Positions 5,821 through 14,192 of a stretch of DNA of 23,679 nt are shown one piece after another. The notes below the pieces were generated by a model. It ran no database searches and was not told the origin of the DNA. It worked only from the letters and a program-made list of their open reading frames with translations. The first letter of the stretch is position 1, and the number at the start of each line of letters is the position of its first letter. This DNA is from Clostridiaceae bacterium (lineage in GTDB: Bacteria > Bacillota > Clostridia > Oscillospirales > Acutalibacteraceae), in NCBI GenBank assembly GCA_016297645.1, contig JAEDGF010000028.1, forward strand, positions 1-23,679, read 5' to 3'. Position numbers and translations under genes: made by a program.

Positions 5821-6888
5821 ATGAAATTCATGAAAAAGACGGCACTTATAACAGCTTTCGTGTTGCTTCTTTCCGTTTTTTCCTCCTGCGGTGTAAAAAA
5901 TACACCCGATACGACCACCGTACCCGGTAATACCTCGGCGAGTACGACGAACGAAGCTCGGACGGATGCCCCCACAGCAGTACCGGACACGAGCGGCAAT
6001 GCCGTGACCGAAAAGAATGAACCGGAAACGGCAACGACTCCGTCCGCCGATCCTGTGATAAACACGGGAACGGAGCGCAGCTTTTACGGTGCAAAAGACG
6101 AAAGCGCGGATACTTTTACAAAGCTTTCGCCGCTTCCGCTCAATAAATTCGAAAATGTACGGATTGAAAATACAAGGGGACTTCCGACCAAAACAATAAA
6201 CCACAGCTTCGGCGCGGCGAAAGACGGCAAGCCACATCAGATAAGTATAAACAATCAGAAGTTTTTCGACGACGGAAAGTATGAAGCAGTCTGCCTTGAC
6301 ACAAAGACGGACGAAAAGGTTCTATATCTCACCTTCGACTGCGGTTACGAAAACGGTTATACCGCAAAAATACTCGATACTCTCCGTGACAAGAATGTTA
6401 AAGCGGCATTTTTCTGCACGATGCCTGAAATGAAAGAGAATCACGACATTATCGCGAGAATGATAAACGAGGGACACACCGTCGGAAATCACTCGGTAAC
6501 GCACCCCGATTTTTCTTCGATCTCGCGTGAAAAGATGTTCGAAGAAGTTAAAGGCTTTGACGATTATATAAGAGAACACTTCGGGTATTCGTCTTTGTAT
6601 TTCAGGTATCCGCAGGGGAAATACAGCGAAAGCAGTCTTGATCTGCTCAATTCCATGGGGTACAGATGTGTTTTCTGGTCGCTTGCATATGCCGATTGGG
6701 ATCTTAACGCTCAAAAAGGAGCGGCGTATGCCGAAAAGACCGTAACGGAAAGACTCCATCCGGGCGCGGTCATCCTTCTCCACGCCGTTTCGCCCGATAA
6801 TGCGGCGGCGCTCGGAGCAATAATAGACGACGCGCGTTCGCAAGGGTATGTTTTCCGTTCGCTTGACGAAATGGACAGACAGTCGTAA
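5821..6888 (+). CDS. PdaA-like polysaccharide deacetylase lipoprotein
   Basis: This 355-residue lipoprotein is a NodB-domain deacetylase (PF01522) most like PdaA, which removes the N-acetyl group from muramic acid during muramic-lactam formation in spore cortex. Residues 1-23 form the signal, with Cys23 in SVFSSC, followed by a Thr/Pro linker to about residue 85. The catalytic domain has LTFDCGYENGYT (Asp173), the metal ligands in GNHSVTHPDF (His224, His228), FRYPQGKYSE (Arg262) and ILLHAVSPDN (His321). PdaA enzymes usually have RPP where this has RYP. I start at ATG 5821 (MKFMKK); the upstream in-frame TTG lacks a ribosome binding site. A terminator follows. Confidence 0.85.
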   Translation: MKFMKKTALITAFVLLLSVFSSCGVKNTPDTTTVPGNTSASTTNEARTDAPTAVPDTSGNAVTEKNEPETATTPSADPVINTGTERSFYGAKDESADTFTKLSPLPLNKFENVRIENTRGLPTKTINHSFGAAKDGKPHQISINNQKFFDDGKYEAVCLDTKTDEKVLYLTFDCGYENGYTAKILDTLRDKNVKAAFFCTMPEMKENHDIIARMINEGHTVGNHSVTHPDFSSISREKMFEEVKGFDDYIREHFGYSSLYFRYPQGKYSESSLDLLNSMGYRCVFWSLAYADWDLNAQKGAAYAEKTVTERLHPGAVILLHAVSPDNAAALGAIIDDARSQGYVFRSLDEMDRQS

Positions 6889-6907
6889 ATGCTTAAAAAT
6901 ATACGGT

Positions 6908-6967
6908 CGATAAACATCAAAGTCACAGCCTAATTGACGACTTTGTGTTTTATCGGCTGTTTTTTTC
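6908..6967 (+). terminator. Terminator after the deacetylase gene
   Basis: CGATAAACATCAAAGTC (6908 onward) pairs with GACTTTGTGTTTTATCG, and a nested AGCC/GGCT pairing is also possible. A T7 run follows immediately (6960-6966), giving a convincing intrinsic terminator. Confidence 0.75.
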
Positions 6968-6977
6968 GTTCAAATTC

Positions 6978-7006
6978 TTTACTTCAACGAACGACTGTGT
7001 TAATAT
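6978..7006 (+). promoter_or_regulatory. Promoter of the yhaM-like/prmA operon
   Basis: TTTACT (6978-6983) and TAATAT (7001-7006) are separated by 17 bases, 60 bases upstream of the start codon and just after the preceding terminator. Confidence 0.55.
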
Positions 7007-7065
7007 ATACAAATGTCCGGGCGTTATCCTGCCGGTCAAGTTTTACGCACAAAAAGAGGTTAACT

Positions 7066-8034
7066 ATGAAACTTAAAGCGATAGATAACAACGGCACACT
7101 GCAAGGGTTTATGCTCGTAAAAAGCTGTGACAGGAAAAGTGCCAAGAACGGTTCGGTATATCTTGATCTTGTTCTTGCCGACGGTGACGGTGATGTGGTT
7201 GCTAAAATATGGGATTTTAAGGGAACTCCCGAGCAGCAGCCCGCGGCAAGCTCTGTTATTCGTGTTCGCGGAACTCTCAGTACATATAACGGTCAGCCGC
7301 AGTTTAAGATTGACCGCTTCCGTCAGACAGTTCCCGAGGACGGAATAAAAATTTCGGAATTTGTCCCGAGCGCGTCATATGAGCCGGACTATATGTTCGA
7401 TAAGATTTCGGCACTGGTCGATTCGCTTAAAGACCCCATGCTCAAAAAACTTGTTTCCGCCGTACTGGATGAATACAAGGACAGAATTTTTGAACTTCCC
7501 GGAGCGTATAAGCTCCACCATGCAATAAGGGGCGGACTTCTGATGCATACCCTCTCCATTTGCCGGATGGCGCTTGCGGTTGCCGAAATCTACCCGTCGA
7601 TAGACAGAGATCTCTTGCTGTCGGGCGTTATTCTTCACGATATCGCAAAATCGGAGGAGTTCAGTGTCGCTCCGTCCGGACTCGTTGACGGCTATACGGC
7701 AGGCGGAACGCTTATAGGTCATCTTGTAAAAGGCGCAATAATTGTCGATGAAATAGGAAAGAAGAACAACATAGACGAAAACACGCTCATGCTCGTCGAG
7801 CATATGCTCATATCGCACCACGGCGAGCCTGAATTCGGTGCTGCCGTCCGTCCGCTGTTCCTTGAAGCCGTGGTGCTTTCCGCACTCGACAGTCTTGACG
7901 CGAATATATATGAAATCGAGAATGCCGTGAAGGATGTTGAGGTCGGTGATTTTACTGCGCGTATGTGGGCGCTTGACGACAGGAAATTTTTCAACCACGG
8001 CAGAAAAAAAGTCACAACAGACGCTGTACTTTGA
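7066..8034 (+). CDS. 3'-5' exoribonuclease, YhaM-like (OB fold plus HD domain)
   Basis: This 322-residue cytoplasmic protein matches the YhaM family of 3'-5' exonucleases. Residues 1-95 form an OB-fold nucleic-acid-binding domain (VYLDLVLADGDGDVVAKIWD and RVRGTLSTYNGQPQFKID). Residues 140-300 form an HD phosphohydrolase domain with HHAIRGGLLMHT (His161), ILHDIAK (His191-Asp192), LIGH (His219), ISHHGEPEFGA and SALDSLDA (Asp275), the expected metal-binding set. I chose ATG 7066, which has an AGAGG ribosome binding site at normal spacing; the frame is open 44 codons upstream but lacks signals there. It is co-transcribed with prmA 27 bases downstream. Confidence 0.88.
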   Translation: MKLKAIDNNGTLQGFMLVKSCDRKSAKNGSVYLDLVLADGDGDVVAKIWDFKGTPEQQPAASSVIRVRGTLSTYNGQPQFKIDRFRQTVPEDGIKISEFVPSASYEPDYMFDKISALVDSLKDPMLKKLVSAVLDEYKDRIFELPGAYKLHHAIRGGLLMHTLSICRMALAVAEIYPSIDRDLLLSGVILHDIAKSEEFSVAPSGLVDGYTAGGTLIGHLVKGAIIVDEIGKKNNIDENTLMLVEHMLISHHGEPEFGAAVRPLFLEAVVLSALDSLDANIYEIENAVKDVEVGDFTARMWALDDRKFFNHGRKKVTTDAVL

Positions 8035-8061
8035 GCTGAATAAAAGTCAGAAAGGAAAAAT

Positions 8062-8988
8062 ATGGAAAACTGGACAGAAATAAAAATCACCGTAGACGCC
8101 GACAGAATTGATGAAGCCGGTGATATTGCAACAATGACCGTGCCTTACGGCATATATACGGAGGATTACCGCCATCTTGAAGAAGAAACATTGGAGATAG
8201 CGAAGATAGACATAATCGACGAGGAGCTTCTTAAAAAAGACCGTACAAAGGGTATCGTACATATTTACATTTCACCCGAAGAAAACCCGCAGGAGGCTGT
8301 GTCCTTTATCGAAGAACGCCTTTCGGCAAACGGTATTTCGTACAAGACCGAGCTTCTTAACTGCGCTCGCGAGGATTGGGAGAATAACTGGAAACAGTAT
8401 TTCAAGCCCATAAAAGTCGGAGAAAAGCTCCTTATCCGTCCGGCGTGGATAGACGAATTTGACGCAGACAGCAGAGCGGTTCTGACGCTCGAACCGGGAG
8501 TCGCTTTCGGAACGGGAACGCATGAAACGACAAGGCTTTGCATGGAAGCTCTCGAACTCGCCGTTAAGGACGGATGCGAGATGCTCGATGTCGGCTGCGG
8601 CAGCGGCATTCTCAGCGTTGCGGGAATGCTTCTCGGTGCTTCAAGCGTTACGGGTGTCGATATTGACAGACTTGCAGTCAAGGTCGCAGTTGAAAACGGC
8701 AAAATGAACGGCTTCACCGCACCGAAATTCAATATGATACACGGCGATCTCACCGATAAAATAAGCGGCAAATTCGATGTTGTCACCGCAAATATTGTCG
8801 CCGATGCAATAATAAAGCTGACCCCGGCTATAAAAGAATTTCTTAAAGATGACGCTGTGTACATTGTTTCGGGAATTATAGACACACGCGAAAACGATGT
8901 TCTTCCCGTTCTTGCCGAAAACGGCTTTGAGGTGACCGAAAGAAGAACCGAAGGCGGTTGGGTGTGCCTTACCTGCAAACTTGCGTAA
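8062..8988 (+). CDS. prmA: Ribosomal protein L11 methyltransferase PrmA
   Basis: This 308-residue enzyme trimethylates ribosomal protein L11 using S-adenosylmethionine. The N-terminal substrate-binding domain contains CAREDWENNWKQYFKPIKVG, a PrmA hallmark. The catalytic domain has LEPGVAFGTGTHETTRLCME (from about residue 143), the SAM motif LDVGCGSGILSVAG (175-188), VTGVDID, and the NIVADAII motif in place of the canonical N(I/L)LA. Length is normal. The start at 8062 follows AAAGGAAAAAT. It is second in the operon and followed by a terminator. Confidence 0.95.
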   Translation: MENWTEIKITVDADRIDEAGDIATMTVPYGIYTEDYRHLEEETLEIAKIDIIDEELLKKDRTKGIVHIYISPEENPQEAVSFIEERLSANGISYKTELLNCAREDWENNWKQYFKPIKVGEKLLIRPAWIDEFDADSRAVLTLEPGVAFGTGTHETTRLCMEALELAVKDGCEMLDVGCGSGILSVAGMLLGASSVTGVDIDRLAVKVAVENGKMNGFTAPKFNMIHGDLTDKISGKFDVVTANIVADAIIKLTPAIKEFLKDDAVYIVSGIIDTRENDVLPVLAENGFEVTERRTEGGWVCLTCKLA

Positions 8989-9011
8989 ATACTGTCCCGA
9001 TTTTTAATGAC

Positions 9012-9054
9012 GCTCGCTTCGCGCGGAATTATCCGTGCGCGGCGGGCTTTTTTT
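9012..9054 (+). terminator. Terminator after prmA
   Basis: A GC-rich stem, GCTCGC with GCGGGC plus an inner CGCGCGGA/TCCGTGCGCG arm, is followed by a T7 run (9048-9054). Confidence 0.85.
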
Positions 9055-9128
9055 CTGTAATAAAACAGGTCGGTTCGTTTTTTTCCGTGATTAACACAGA
9101 CTTTACTTTTTCTGTCCTTTTTTGTTAA

Positions 9129-9167
9129 CCGACATCGACATATTTTTTGCACAGAAGAAAATATAAT
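9129..9167 (+). promoter_or_regulatory. Putative spoIIG promoter with Spo0A-box-like elements
   Basis: Upstream of spoIIGA, TCGACA (9135-9140) lies 21 bases before a consensus TATAAT (9162-9167). In Bacillus subtilis the spoIIG promoter has an unusually long spacer of about 22 bases and is activated by phosphorylated Spo0A bound at TTCGACA boxes near -35. Here ATCGACA (9134-9140) matches that box at six of seven positions, and a weaker copy, ACCGACA, overlaps just upstream (9128-9134). The arrangement suggests conserved Spo0A control; this is inference. Confidence 0.55.
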
Positions 9168-9195
9168 ATAAGTGTAATGCTCGGGAGGCGTTGAT

Positions 9196-10062
9196 ATGAC
9201 TCAGATCGTTTTTGTGGATGTTCTTATTGTGCTGAATACGGTTGTAACATTTATTATGCTTCTTACGACCGCGTCATTGACGGGGGTTAAGAACAGCACC
9301 GGCAGAATGGTACTCGGTGCAATCACAGGCGGATTGTTTTCGCTTGTTCTGCTTGCGCCGCAGATGAGTGCGCCGTACATATTCTTAACCAAGTCGGCAA
9401 TGGCTGTCGCTCTTGTCGGGATATCCTTCAAAATACAGAGTATAAAGCGTTTTTTCATTTGCATTGCGCTTTTTCTCGGAGTGAATCTGTTCTACGCAGG
9501 TGTAATGTACGGGATAGACTGTTTGTTTGCACCGAGCTTTATAAGTACCAAAAACGGCTTTTCATACTTTAATATAGGCTCGGTCGGGATAATTGTTCTT
9601 TGCTGTACGGTGTATGCTGTCGTGCGTATCCTGAAAAAATATGTTCTGCCGGATTCGAGAAAGCCGCGTATATATAATGTAACGCTTTTTTATGATGGCA
9701 AATCAACGCAGACAAAAGCGCTTCTCGACACGGGTAATTCCGTTACGGATATGTGCGGCGGTGATGTCATAATAGTCGACGCCGCCGTTGCTTCCGAGCT
9801 TATCGGATGTGACGAAAAAATTTTTTCCCTTTCCGGCGGAGAAATACTTCCGATTCTCGGCGAGAGAGGAATTTATGCAAGGTTTATTCCGGTTAAAATG
9901 CTCGGCACGGGAAAGGTTCTTGCTGCCTTTACCGCGGAAAAAGCCGTGATTGAAACAGAAACAGGCAGCAGTTTTTTGAAAAAACCGTGTATAGCCGTTG
10001 CCGAGGGCTGTTTTGATGAACTGAATTACGATGCACTTTTGGCTCAGAGCGTAATTATTTGA
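9196..10062 (+). CDS. spoIIGA: Sigma-E processing peptidase SpoIIGA
   Basis: This 288-residue membrane aspartic protease cleaves the pro-sequence of sigma-E in the mother cell after asymmetric division. The N-terminal half (residues 1-150) carries about five hydrophobic segments, starting IVFVDVLIVLNTVVTFIMLL. The cytoplasmic C-terminal half carries the catalytic motif KALLDTGNSV (Asp178). GGEILPILG and an extended beta-rich tail follow, as in the family. The ribosome binding site is CGGGAGG. The substrate gene sigE begins 21 bases downstream, the standard arrangement. The 288 residues are slightly short of the B. subtilis protein. Confidence 0.92.
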   Translation: MTQIVFVDVLIVLNTVVTFIMLLTTASLTGVKNSTGRMVLGAITGGLFSLVLLAPQMSAPYIFLTKSAMAVALVGISFKIQSIKRFFICIALFLGVNLFYAGVMYGIDCLFAPSFISTKNGFSYFNIGSVGIIVLCCTVYAVVRILKKYVLPDSRKPRIYNVTLFYDGKSTQTKALLDTGNSVTDMCGGDVIIVDAAVASELIGCDEKIFSLSGGEILPILGERGIYARFIPVKMLGTGKVLAAFTAEKAVIETETGSSFLKKPCIAVAEGCFDELNYDALLAQSVII

Positions 10063-10083
10063 AATATACAGGAGAGATACAAA

Positions 10084-10827
10084 ATGAAACCATCAAGAAG
10101 AAAAGGCGGACTTAACGGCTTGCTTGCTTTTTTGAGAAGGCTGTTGCCCGGCAGAAAGCAAAAATGCAAAAACACGCTCTTTTTCCTGAACGGCGTTCCG
10201 GCGCTGCCGCCGCCCTTAAAAAAGAGTGAAGAGGAGCAGTGCTTTGCAAGAATCGAAGCAGGCGACGAGTCGGCGCGCGAAGAGCTTATTGTACATAATT
10301 TACGCCTTGTCGTCTACATAGCTAAAAAATTCGAAAACTCGTCTGTTCCGCTCGAGGATCTAATTTCGATTGGTACGATAGGACTTATTAAAGCTGTGAA
10401 GACCTTTCGTCCGGACAAAAACATAAAGCTTGCGACATATGCAAGCCGATGTGTTGAAAATGAGATACTTATGTATCTTCGGAAAATAGGCGGCATTAAA
10501 GGTGAAATATCGCTCGATGAACCCCTGAATACGGATTGGGACGGAAATGAACTGCTCCTCGGCGATGTCCTTGCGACCTTTGCCGATTCGGTAAGTGTCG
10601 ATATAGAAACAGAAGACGAAATACGCGTTCTCATGGAATGTATCTGCACGCTTCCGGAGCGTGAAAAGGAAATAATAATCATGCGGTTCGGTTTGGGCGG
10701 CAGCAGGGAATATACTCAGAAGGAAGTTGCGGACTGCTTCGGAATATCGCAAAGCTATATTTCGCGGATAGAAAAAAGAATAATCGAGAAGCTGAAAGAA
10801 TCTATTGAAAAAGCAAATGCCGTGTAA
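10084..10827 (+). CDS. sigE: Sporulation sigma factor sigma-E (pro-form)
   Basis: This 247-residue sigma-70 family factor directs early mother-cell transcription in sporulation. Residues 1 to about 35 form a basic, amphipathic pro-sequence (MKPSRRKGGLNGLLAFLRR), followed by the ALPPPLKKSEEE segment at which mature sigma-E starts in the family. Region 2 is clear: EELIVHNLRLVVYIAKKFEN, DLISIGTIGLIKAVKTF and LATYASRCVENEILMYLRK. Region 4 contains LPEREKEIIIMRFGL and the helix-turn-helix YTQKEVADCFGISQSYISRI. The ribosome binding site is CAGGAGAG. sigG, which often follows sigE in Clostridia, is absent; terminators follow instead. Confidence 0.95.
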   Translation: MKPSRRKGGLNGLLAFLRRLLPGRKQKCKNTLFFLNGVPALPPPLKKSEEEQCFARIEAGDESAREELIVHNLRLVVYIAKKFENSSVPLEDLISIGTIGLIKAVKTFRPDKNIKLATYASRCVENEILMYLRKIGGIKGEISLDEPLNTDWDGNELLLGDVLATFADSVSVDIETEDEIRVLMECICTLPEREKEIIIMRFGLGGSREYTQKEVADCFGISQSYISRIEKRIIEKLKESIEKANAV

Positions 10828-10957
10828 GTGCAATTGTTTCGGCTTCAAATTCAGTCGAAATACACTGTCGTTTCGGAGCTGAAACGACGGCGAAAATTCC
10901 GTCGGCAGAAAAAATTTGTCTGAACCGATATATCGGATTTGTATAACGGCAAAGTAT

Positions 10958-10998
10958 GGCGCAGAGGACTGTCCTGTTCTCCGCGCCTCAATTTTTTT
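10958..10998 (+). terminator. First terminator after sigE
   Basis: GGCGC (10958-10962) pairs with GCGCC (10983-10987), with GAG/CTC continuing inward and a nested GGAC/GTCC arm. A T7 run follows at 10992-10998. Confidence 0.75.
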
Positions 10999-11010
10999 AC
11001 AGCCCCACGT

Positions 11011-11066
11011 CAGACCGCTTTATTCGGAGTTTTCCGATACTCGGCGGTCTGCCGTTGTTTTTCTTT
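11011..11066 (+). terminator. Second terminator after sigE
   Basis: CAGACCGC (11011-11018) pairs perfectly with GCGGTCTG (11044-11051), with an inner CGGA/TCCG hairpin. A T-rich tail, GTTGTTTTTCTTT, follows. Confidence 0.65.
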
Positions 11067-11129
11067 ACAGTTTGTTTAGGATGATTTAAACAAAAATTTA
11101 GAGATTGCTTCTATAATGAATTAAAACAG

Positions 11130-11158
11130 TTGAAATTTTTTCGGGGAAATTGTATAAT
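11130..11158 (+). promoter_or_regulatory. Strong promoter of the acyltransferase operon
   Basis: TTGAAA (11130-11135) and a perfect TATAAT (11153-11158) are separated by 17 bases, 30 bases upstream of the start codon. Confidence 0.75.
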
Positions 11159-11187
11159 GAAAATAATTTCTGTGTGCAGGTGTTTAT

Positions 11188-12480
11188 ATGTCTGATATTA
11201 CAGGCGAAAAGAAAAGCTTCTGGTTTGCGCTTGATAATGCCGCTAAAATTTTCCCGGGGCAGAATTCAAAAACATGGTCAAACAGCTTCCGTGTTTGCTA
11301 TGAACTGAACGAAAAAATCGACCCGGAACTGCTCCAACAAGCTCTTTTGGAGGTTATCCCGCGCTTTCCGTGTTACAATGTCCGTATAAGGCACGGCTTT
11401 TTTTGGTTTTATCTTGAAACAAATAAGAACAAGCCGGTTGTAATGCAGGACATAAAAAACCCGTGCTACCGTGTCAAATTCAACGAAAACGGCAGATTTT
11501 TATTTAAAGTATACTACCACGGTTCGCGTATTGCGATCGACTGTTATCATGTTTTGACAGACGGGTGCGGAGGGAAAATTTTTCTGTCAACGCTCGTTGC
11601 AAGATATCTTGAATTGAAGCATGGTATCGTTATTCCGCCGGGACAGTCGGTGCTTGACATCCATTCGTCGTGTTCTGCCGCTGAGCTTGAAGATTCTTTT
11701 GTAAAATATGCCGATTCGAAGGCAAAGTTTTCACGCCGCGACAAGTTTGTTTACCACGCAAACGGGACAAAAATGCCGTATCATACGGTAAATGTTACCT
11801 CCGGCATAATCCCGTTTGACGATTTCCATAAGCTCACGAAAGCCTACGGCGTCACCGTAACGGAATTTTTAGCTGCTTTGATGCTGCAAGTTCTTATCGA
11901 AAAACAGAACACCGATTCAAAAAAAAGAAGAAAAAGGGAAGTCAGTATTCAGATTCCCGTCGATCTTCGCAGAACCTTTAATTCGCAGACTCTGCGCAAT
12001 TTTACCATCTGCATGAGAGTAAAGGTAGACCCCAACAAAGGCGACTACTCTTTTGACGAGCTTTTGACTCAGGTTAAATATCAGCTTCGGCTCGCGAATG
12101 ACCCGAAGGAACATAATATGATGATTACCGCCAATATGGGGATAGAACGCAACCCGATAGTTCGTGCGCTGCCGCTGTTTATCAAAAATGCCGGTGTTTC
12201 CATATCATTTTTCTTCACTGCTGAGCAGACGACCTCGTCGCTCATAACAAATCTCGGCAGCGTCGATATTCCGAAGGAAATGCTGCCCTATGTAAACAAA
12301 TTTATTTTTATGCCCGCCCCCGGAAAGCTGAACGCTGCACGCTGCGGAGTTGCGACCTGCAATAATAATCTTGTTATTACATTTTCAAACAGCTTTGCCG
12401 AAAGTGATATCGAACGCAGTTTTTTTGTAAGACTCGTTAAAATGGGGCTTCATGTTAAAATAGAGAGTAACAGGGAGTGA
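11188..12480 (+). CDS. Condensation/alcohol acetyltransferase-superfamily protein
   Basis: This 430-residue soluble protein has the fold signature of the CoA-dependent acyltransferase/condensation superfamily. The active-site motif is CYHVLTDGCGG, giving His121 and Asp125-Gly126 of the HxxxDG core; the first His of the usual HHxxxDG is Tyr120. A second conserved region, VSIQIPVDLRRTFNSQTLRN, resembles the PVNLR-type block of the family. Proteins like this are often annotated alcohol acetyltransferase and occur next to a zinc-ribbon DUF6320 membrane protein, as here. The substrate is unknown. The start is ATG 11188, with CAGGTG upstream. It is first in a three-gene operon. Confidence 0.75.
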   Translation: MSDITGEKKSFWFALDNAAKIFPGQNSKTWSNSFRVCYELNEKIDPELLQQALLEVIPRFPCYNVRIRHGFFWFYLETNKNKPVVMQDIKNPCYRVKFNENGRFLFKVYYHGSRIAIDCYHVLTDGCGGKIFLSTLVARYLELKHGIVIPPGQSVLDIHSSCSAAELEDSFVKYADSKAKFSRRDKFVYHANGTKMPYHTVNVTSGIIPFDDFHKLTKAYGVTVTEFLAALMLQVLIEKQNTDSKKRRKREVSIQIPVDLRRTFNSQTLRNFTICMRVKVDPNKGDYSFDELLTQVKYQLRLANDPKEHNMMITANMGIERNPIVRALPLFIKNAGVSISFFFTAEQTTSSLITNLGSVDIPKEMLPYVNKFIFMPAPGKLNAARCGVATCNNNLVITFSNSFAESDIERSFFVRLVKMGLHVKIESNRE

Positions 12481-12484
12481 TATT

Positions 12485-13192
12485 TTGTCATACTGCGTCA
12501 ATTGTGGCGTGGAGCTTGACCCGACCGCAAAAAAATGTGCACTGTGTTCCACACCCGTAATAAATCCAAATGTAAAATCCGAGAAAGAAAACGACAGCAC
12601 GCCTTTTTCGGACAAGCTTGCAACACCGAAGAATATGCAGAGAAAGTTTGTTGCGTGTATTATAACGATGATAATGCTGATTCCGAACATCGTGCTTTCG
12701 CTTGTGAACATATTCTTTTTCCGAGGGAATTTCTGGTCGGTTTATGTTTCATCGACTTCTCTTTTGCTGTGGATAGTTTTTGTCTTCCCGTTTATAACAA
12801 AAAAGCTTCGGCCGTACCTTATGTGGGCATTTGACACGGCAATGGGAATCGCATATTCATTTATAATTGTTGCAATAAGCGCCGGCGCCGCGTACATATG
12901 GCAGTCGATAGCGTCGCTTATCGGCATGATCTCGGCAGCGTCACTTTTGTTTATCATTTGGGTTCGTCACAAAAAACGCGCCGTTTCCGCAGTCATTGTC
13001 CACCTGATTGTGGACGCGATGATCATATCTGTTTTATCGGGCGTACTGACCTCGCATTTTTCCTCGAACGCCAACTGGTTTGTGGTCGGACTGATTTGCT
13101 CGCTCTGCTTTGCGGCTTTTCTCGGTTTCGGTATCTACTGCGACCGCTCAAAGCATATGCGAGCATGGATAAAAAAAGTTTTTTATATATGA
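12485..13192 (+). CDS. Zinc-ribbon membrane protein, DUF6320-like
   Basis: This 235-residue protein starts with a zinc ribbon, YCVNCG and CALC (Cys4, 7, 18, 21), followed by a polar linker and about six or seven transmembrane helices from residue 55 on. It begins with a TTG codon that has GGGAG at seven bases, four bases after the acyltransferase stop, so the two are translationally linked. The layout fits DUF6320 proteins, which pair with such acyltransferases in Clostridia. The zinc ribbon should face the cytoplasm. The pair may modify a lipid or surface molecule; that is inference. Confidence 0.7.
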   Translation: MSYCVNCGVELDPTAKKCALCSTPVINPNVKSEKENDSTPFSDKLATPKNMQRKFVACIITMIMLIPNIVLSLVNIFFFRGNFWSVYVSSTSLLLWIVFVFPFITKKLRPYLMWAFDTAMGIAYSFIIVAISAGAAYIWQSIASLIGMISAASLLFIIWVRHKKRAVSAVIVHLIVDAMIISVLSGVLTSHFSSNANWFVVGLICSLCFAAFLGFGIYCDRSKHMRAWIKKVFYI

Positions 13193-13217
13193 ACAAGAAA
13201 TAGGAGGATATTTTCTT

Positions 13218-14174
13218 ATGAAAACTCTCAAAGCCGTTATAGCGATTATCCTGTGTGTTGCCTGTACCGTTTCCGTTACGGGCTGCCTGAAATACACGGA
13301 TAATATTCTGACCGTAACAAAGGCTATGCAGCCGAACGAAGCTTCGGGTGCGGATAATACCTATTCTTACGAAACTCTGCCCGTGAACGATGTCACGGTT
13401 ACCGCTCCTCAAAACGGTGTAAGCGTACCCGAAACGACTTCGCCGCAGATAGTTACTCCCGTTCAGGACATTACCGCCGCTCCGCCCACGCCCGTTACTC
13501 CCGAGCAAACGACTGCCGCCGCGCAGGAAAAGAACCCCTCTCAGTGGACTAAAGCCGAAATCCTCGCATATGTAACGGCAGCCGTCAACAAATCAAAGGC
13601 ATATAACGGCAAGCTTACGGTCGGTCACAAAGAATCGTTTGATGTAAAAATAGACAATATATCGGTCGGCGGCAGTCTTATTCAAAATACCGCAAACCAG
13701 ATTATAAGCAGCGTTGCAAAGCCCACCGATGAAACGCTTACTTTCGTAAACGGAAAAACAACAACCTCCGAGGGCGAAACCGTTCCGATCCTTCTTCCCA
13801 AACGTCAGAATTTCGCCCTTAAAATTGACGGACTTGCGTCTGCGACGGCATCCAAGAGCGGAAACAACACCGTTATAAATCTTACGATAGTTCAGGAGAA
13901 TACGACGATTAATAGTCCCGTACCGAAGCATAATGCTGCTTCGTGCGGTTATATGTCGATTACGGATGTTGATCTTCCCAGTATAGTCACCGTCAGCAAA
14001 CTCGATATGAAGTATACCGGCTCCACGATCAAACTCACTGTTAACGATAAGGGCTATGTTGCAAGCTGCACCTACTCCATTCCCGTAATTATCAACGGTT
14101 CGGGTAAAGTAGGTATATCCGCCGATTTCCAGGTTACGGCAAAAATAGTTGAGGTCTGGAACCTTAACTGGTAA
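13218..14174 (+). CDS. Secreted lipoprotein of unknown function
   Basis: This 318-residue protein has a lipoprotein signal ending VTGC (Cys23), a Thr/Pro-rich linker (about residues 60-105), and a beta-rich C-terminal domain of about 210 residues with alternating short strands (FALKIDGLASAT, TVINLTIVQENTTI, IKLTVNDKGYVASCTY). It has a strong AGGAGG ribosome binding site and follows the membrane protein by 26 bases. The C-terminal domain resembles lipid- or ligand-carrying extracellular beta domains only in a general way. I do not recognise a family. A strong terminator ends the operon. Confidence 0.7.
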   Translation: MKTLKAVIAIILCVACTVSVTGCLKYTDNILTVTKAMQPNEASGADNTYSYETLPVNDVTVTAPQNGVSVPETTSPQIVTPVQDITAAPPTPVTPEQTTAAAQEKNPSQWTKAEILAYVTAAVNKSKAYNGKLTVGHKESFDVKIDNISVGGSLIQNTANQIISSVAKPTDETLTFVNGKTTTSEGETVPILLPKRQNFALKIDGLASATASKSGNNTVINLTIVQENTTINSPVPKHNAASCGYMSITDVDLPSIVTVSKLDMKYTGSTIKLTVNDKGYVASCTYSIPVIINGSGKVGISADFQVTAKIVEVWNLNW

Positions 14175-14192
14175 AAAATACTTCGGTTTTTA

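Larger units (their letters stand above)
10828..11129 (+). other. Non-coding stretch after sigE
   Basis: About 300 bases without a supported gene. It holds a perfect GTCGTTTC/GAAACGAC hairpin near 10868-10890 with no T tail, then two terminators (10958-10998 and 11011-11066). No RNA family is recognised. Confidence 0.6.

Noticed and set aside
6934..7065. 44-codon N-terminal extension of the YhaM-like protein
   Set aside because: It would start within the preceding terminator and span the promoter; the ATG at 7066 has a good ribosome binding site and the usual N-terminus.
8265..9152. 295-codon minus-strand ORF opposite prmA
   Set aside because: PrmA on the plus strand is unmistakable; the antisense frame crosses the terminator and shows no domain.
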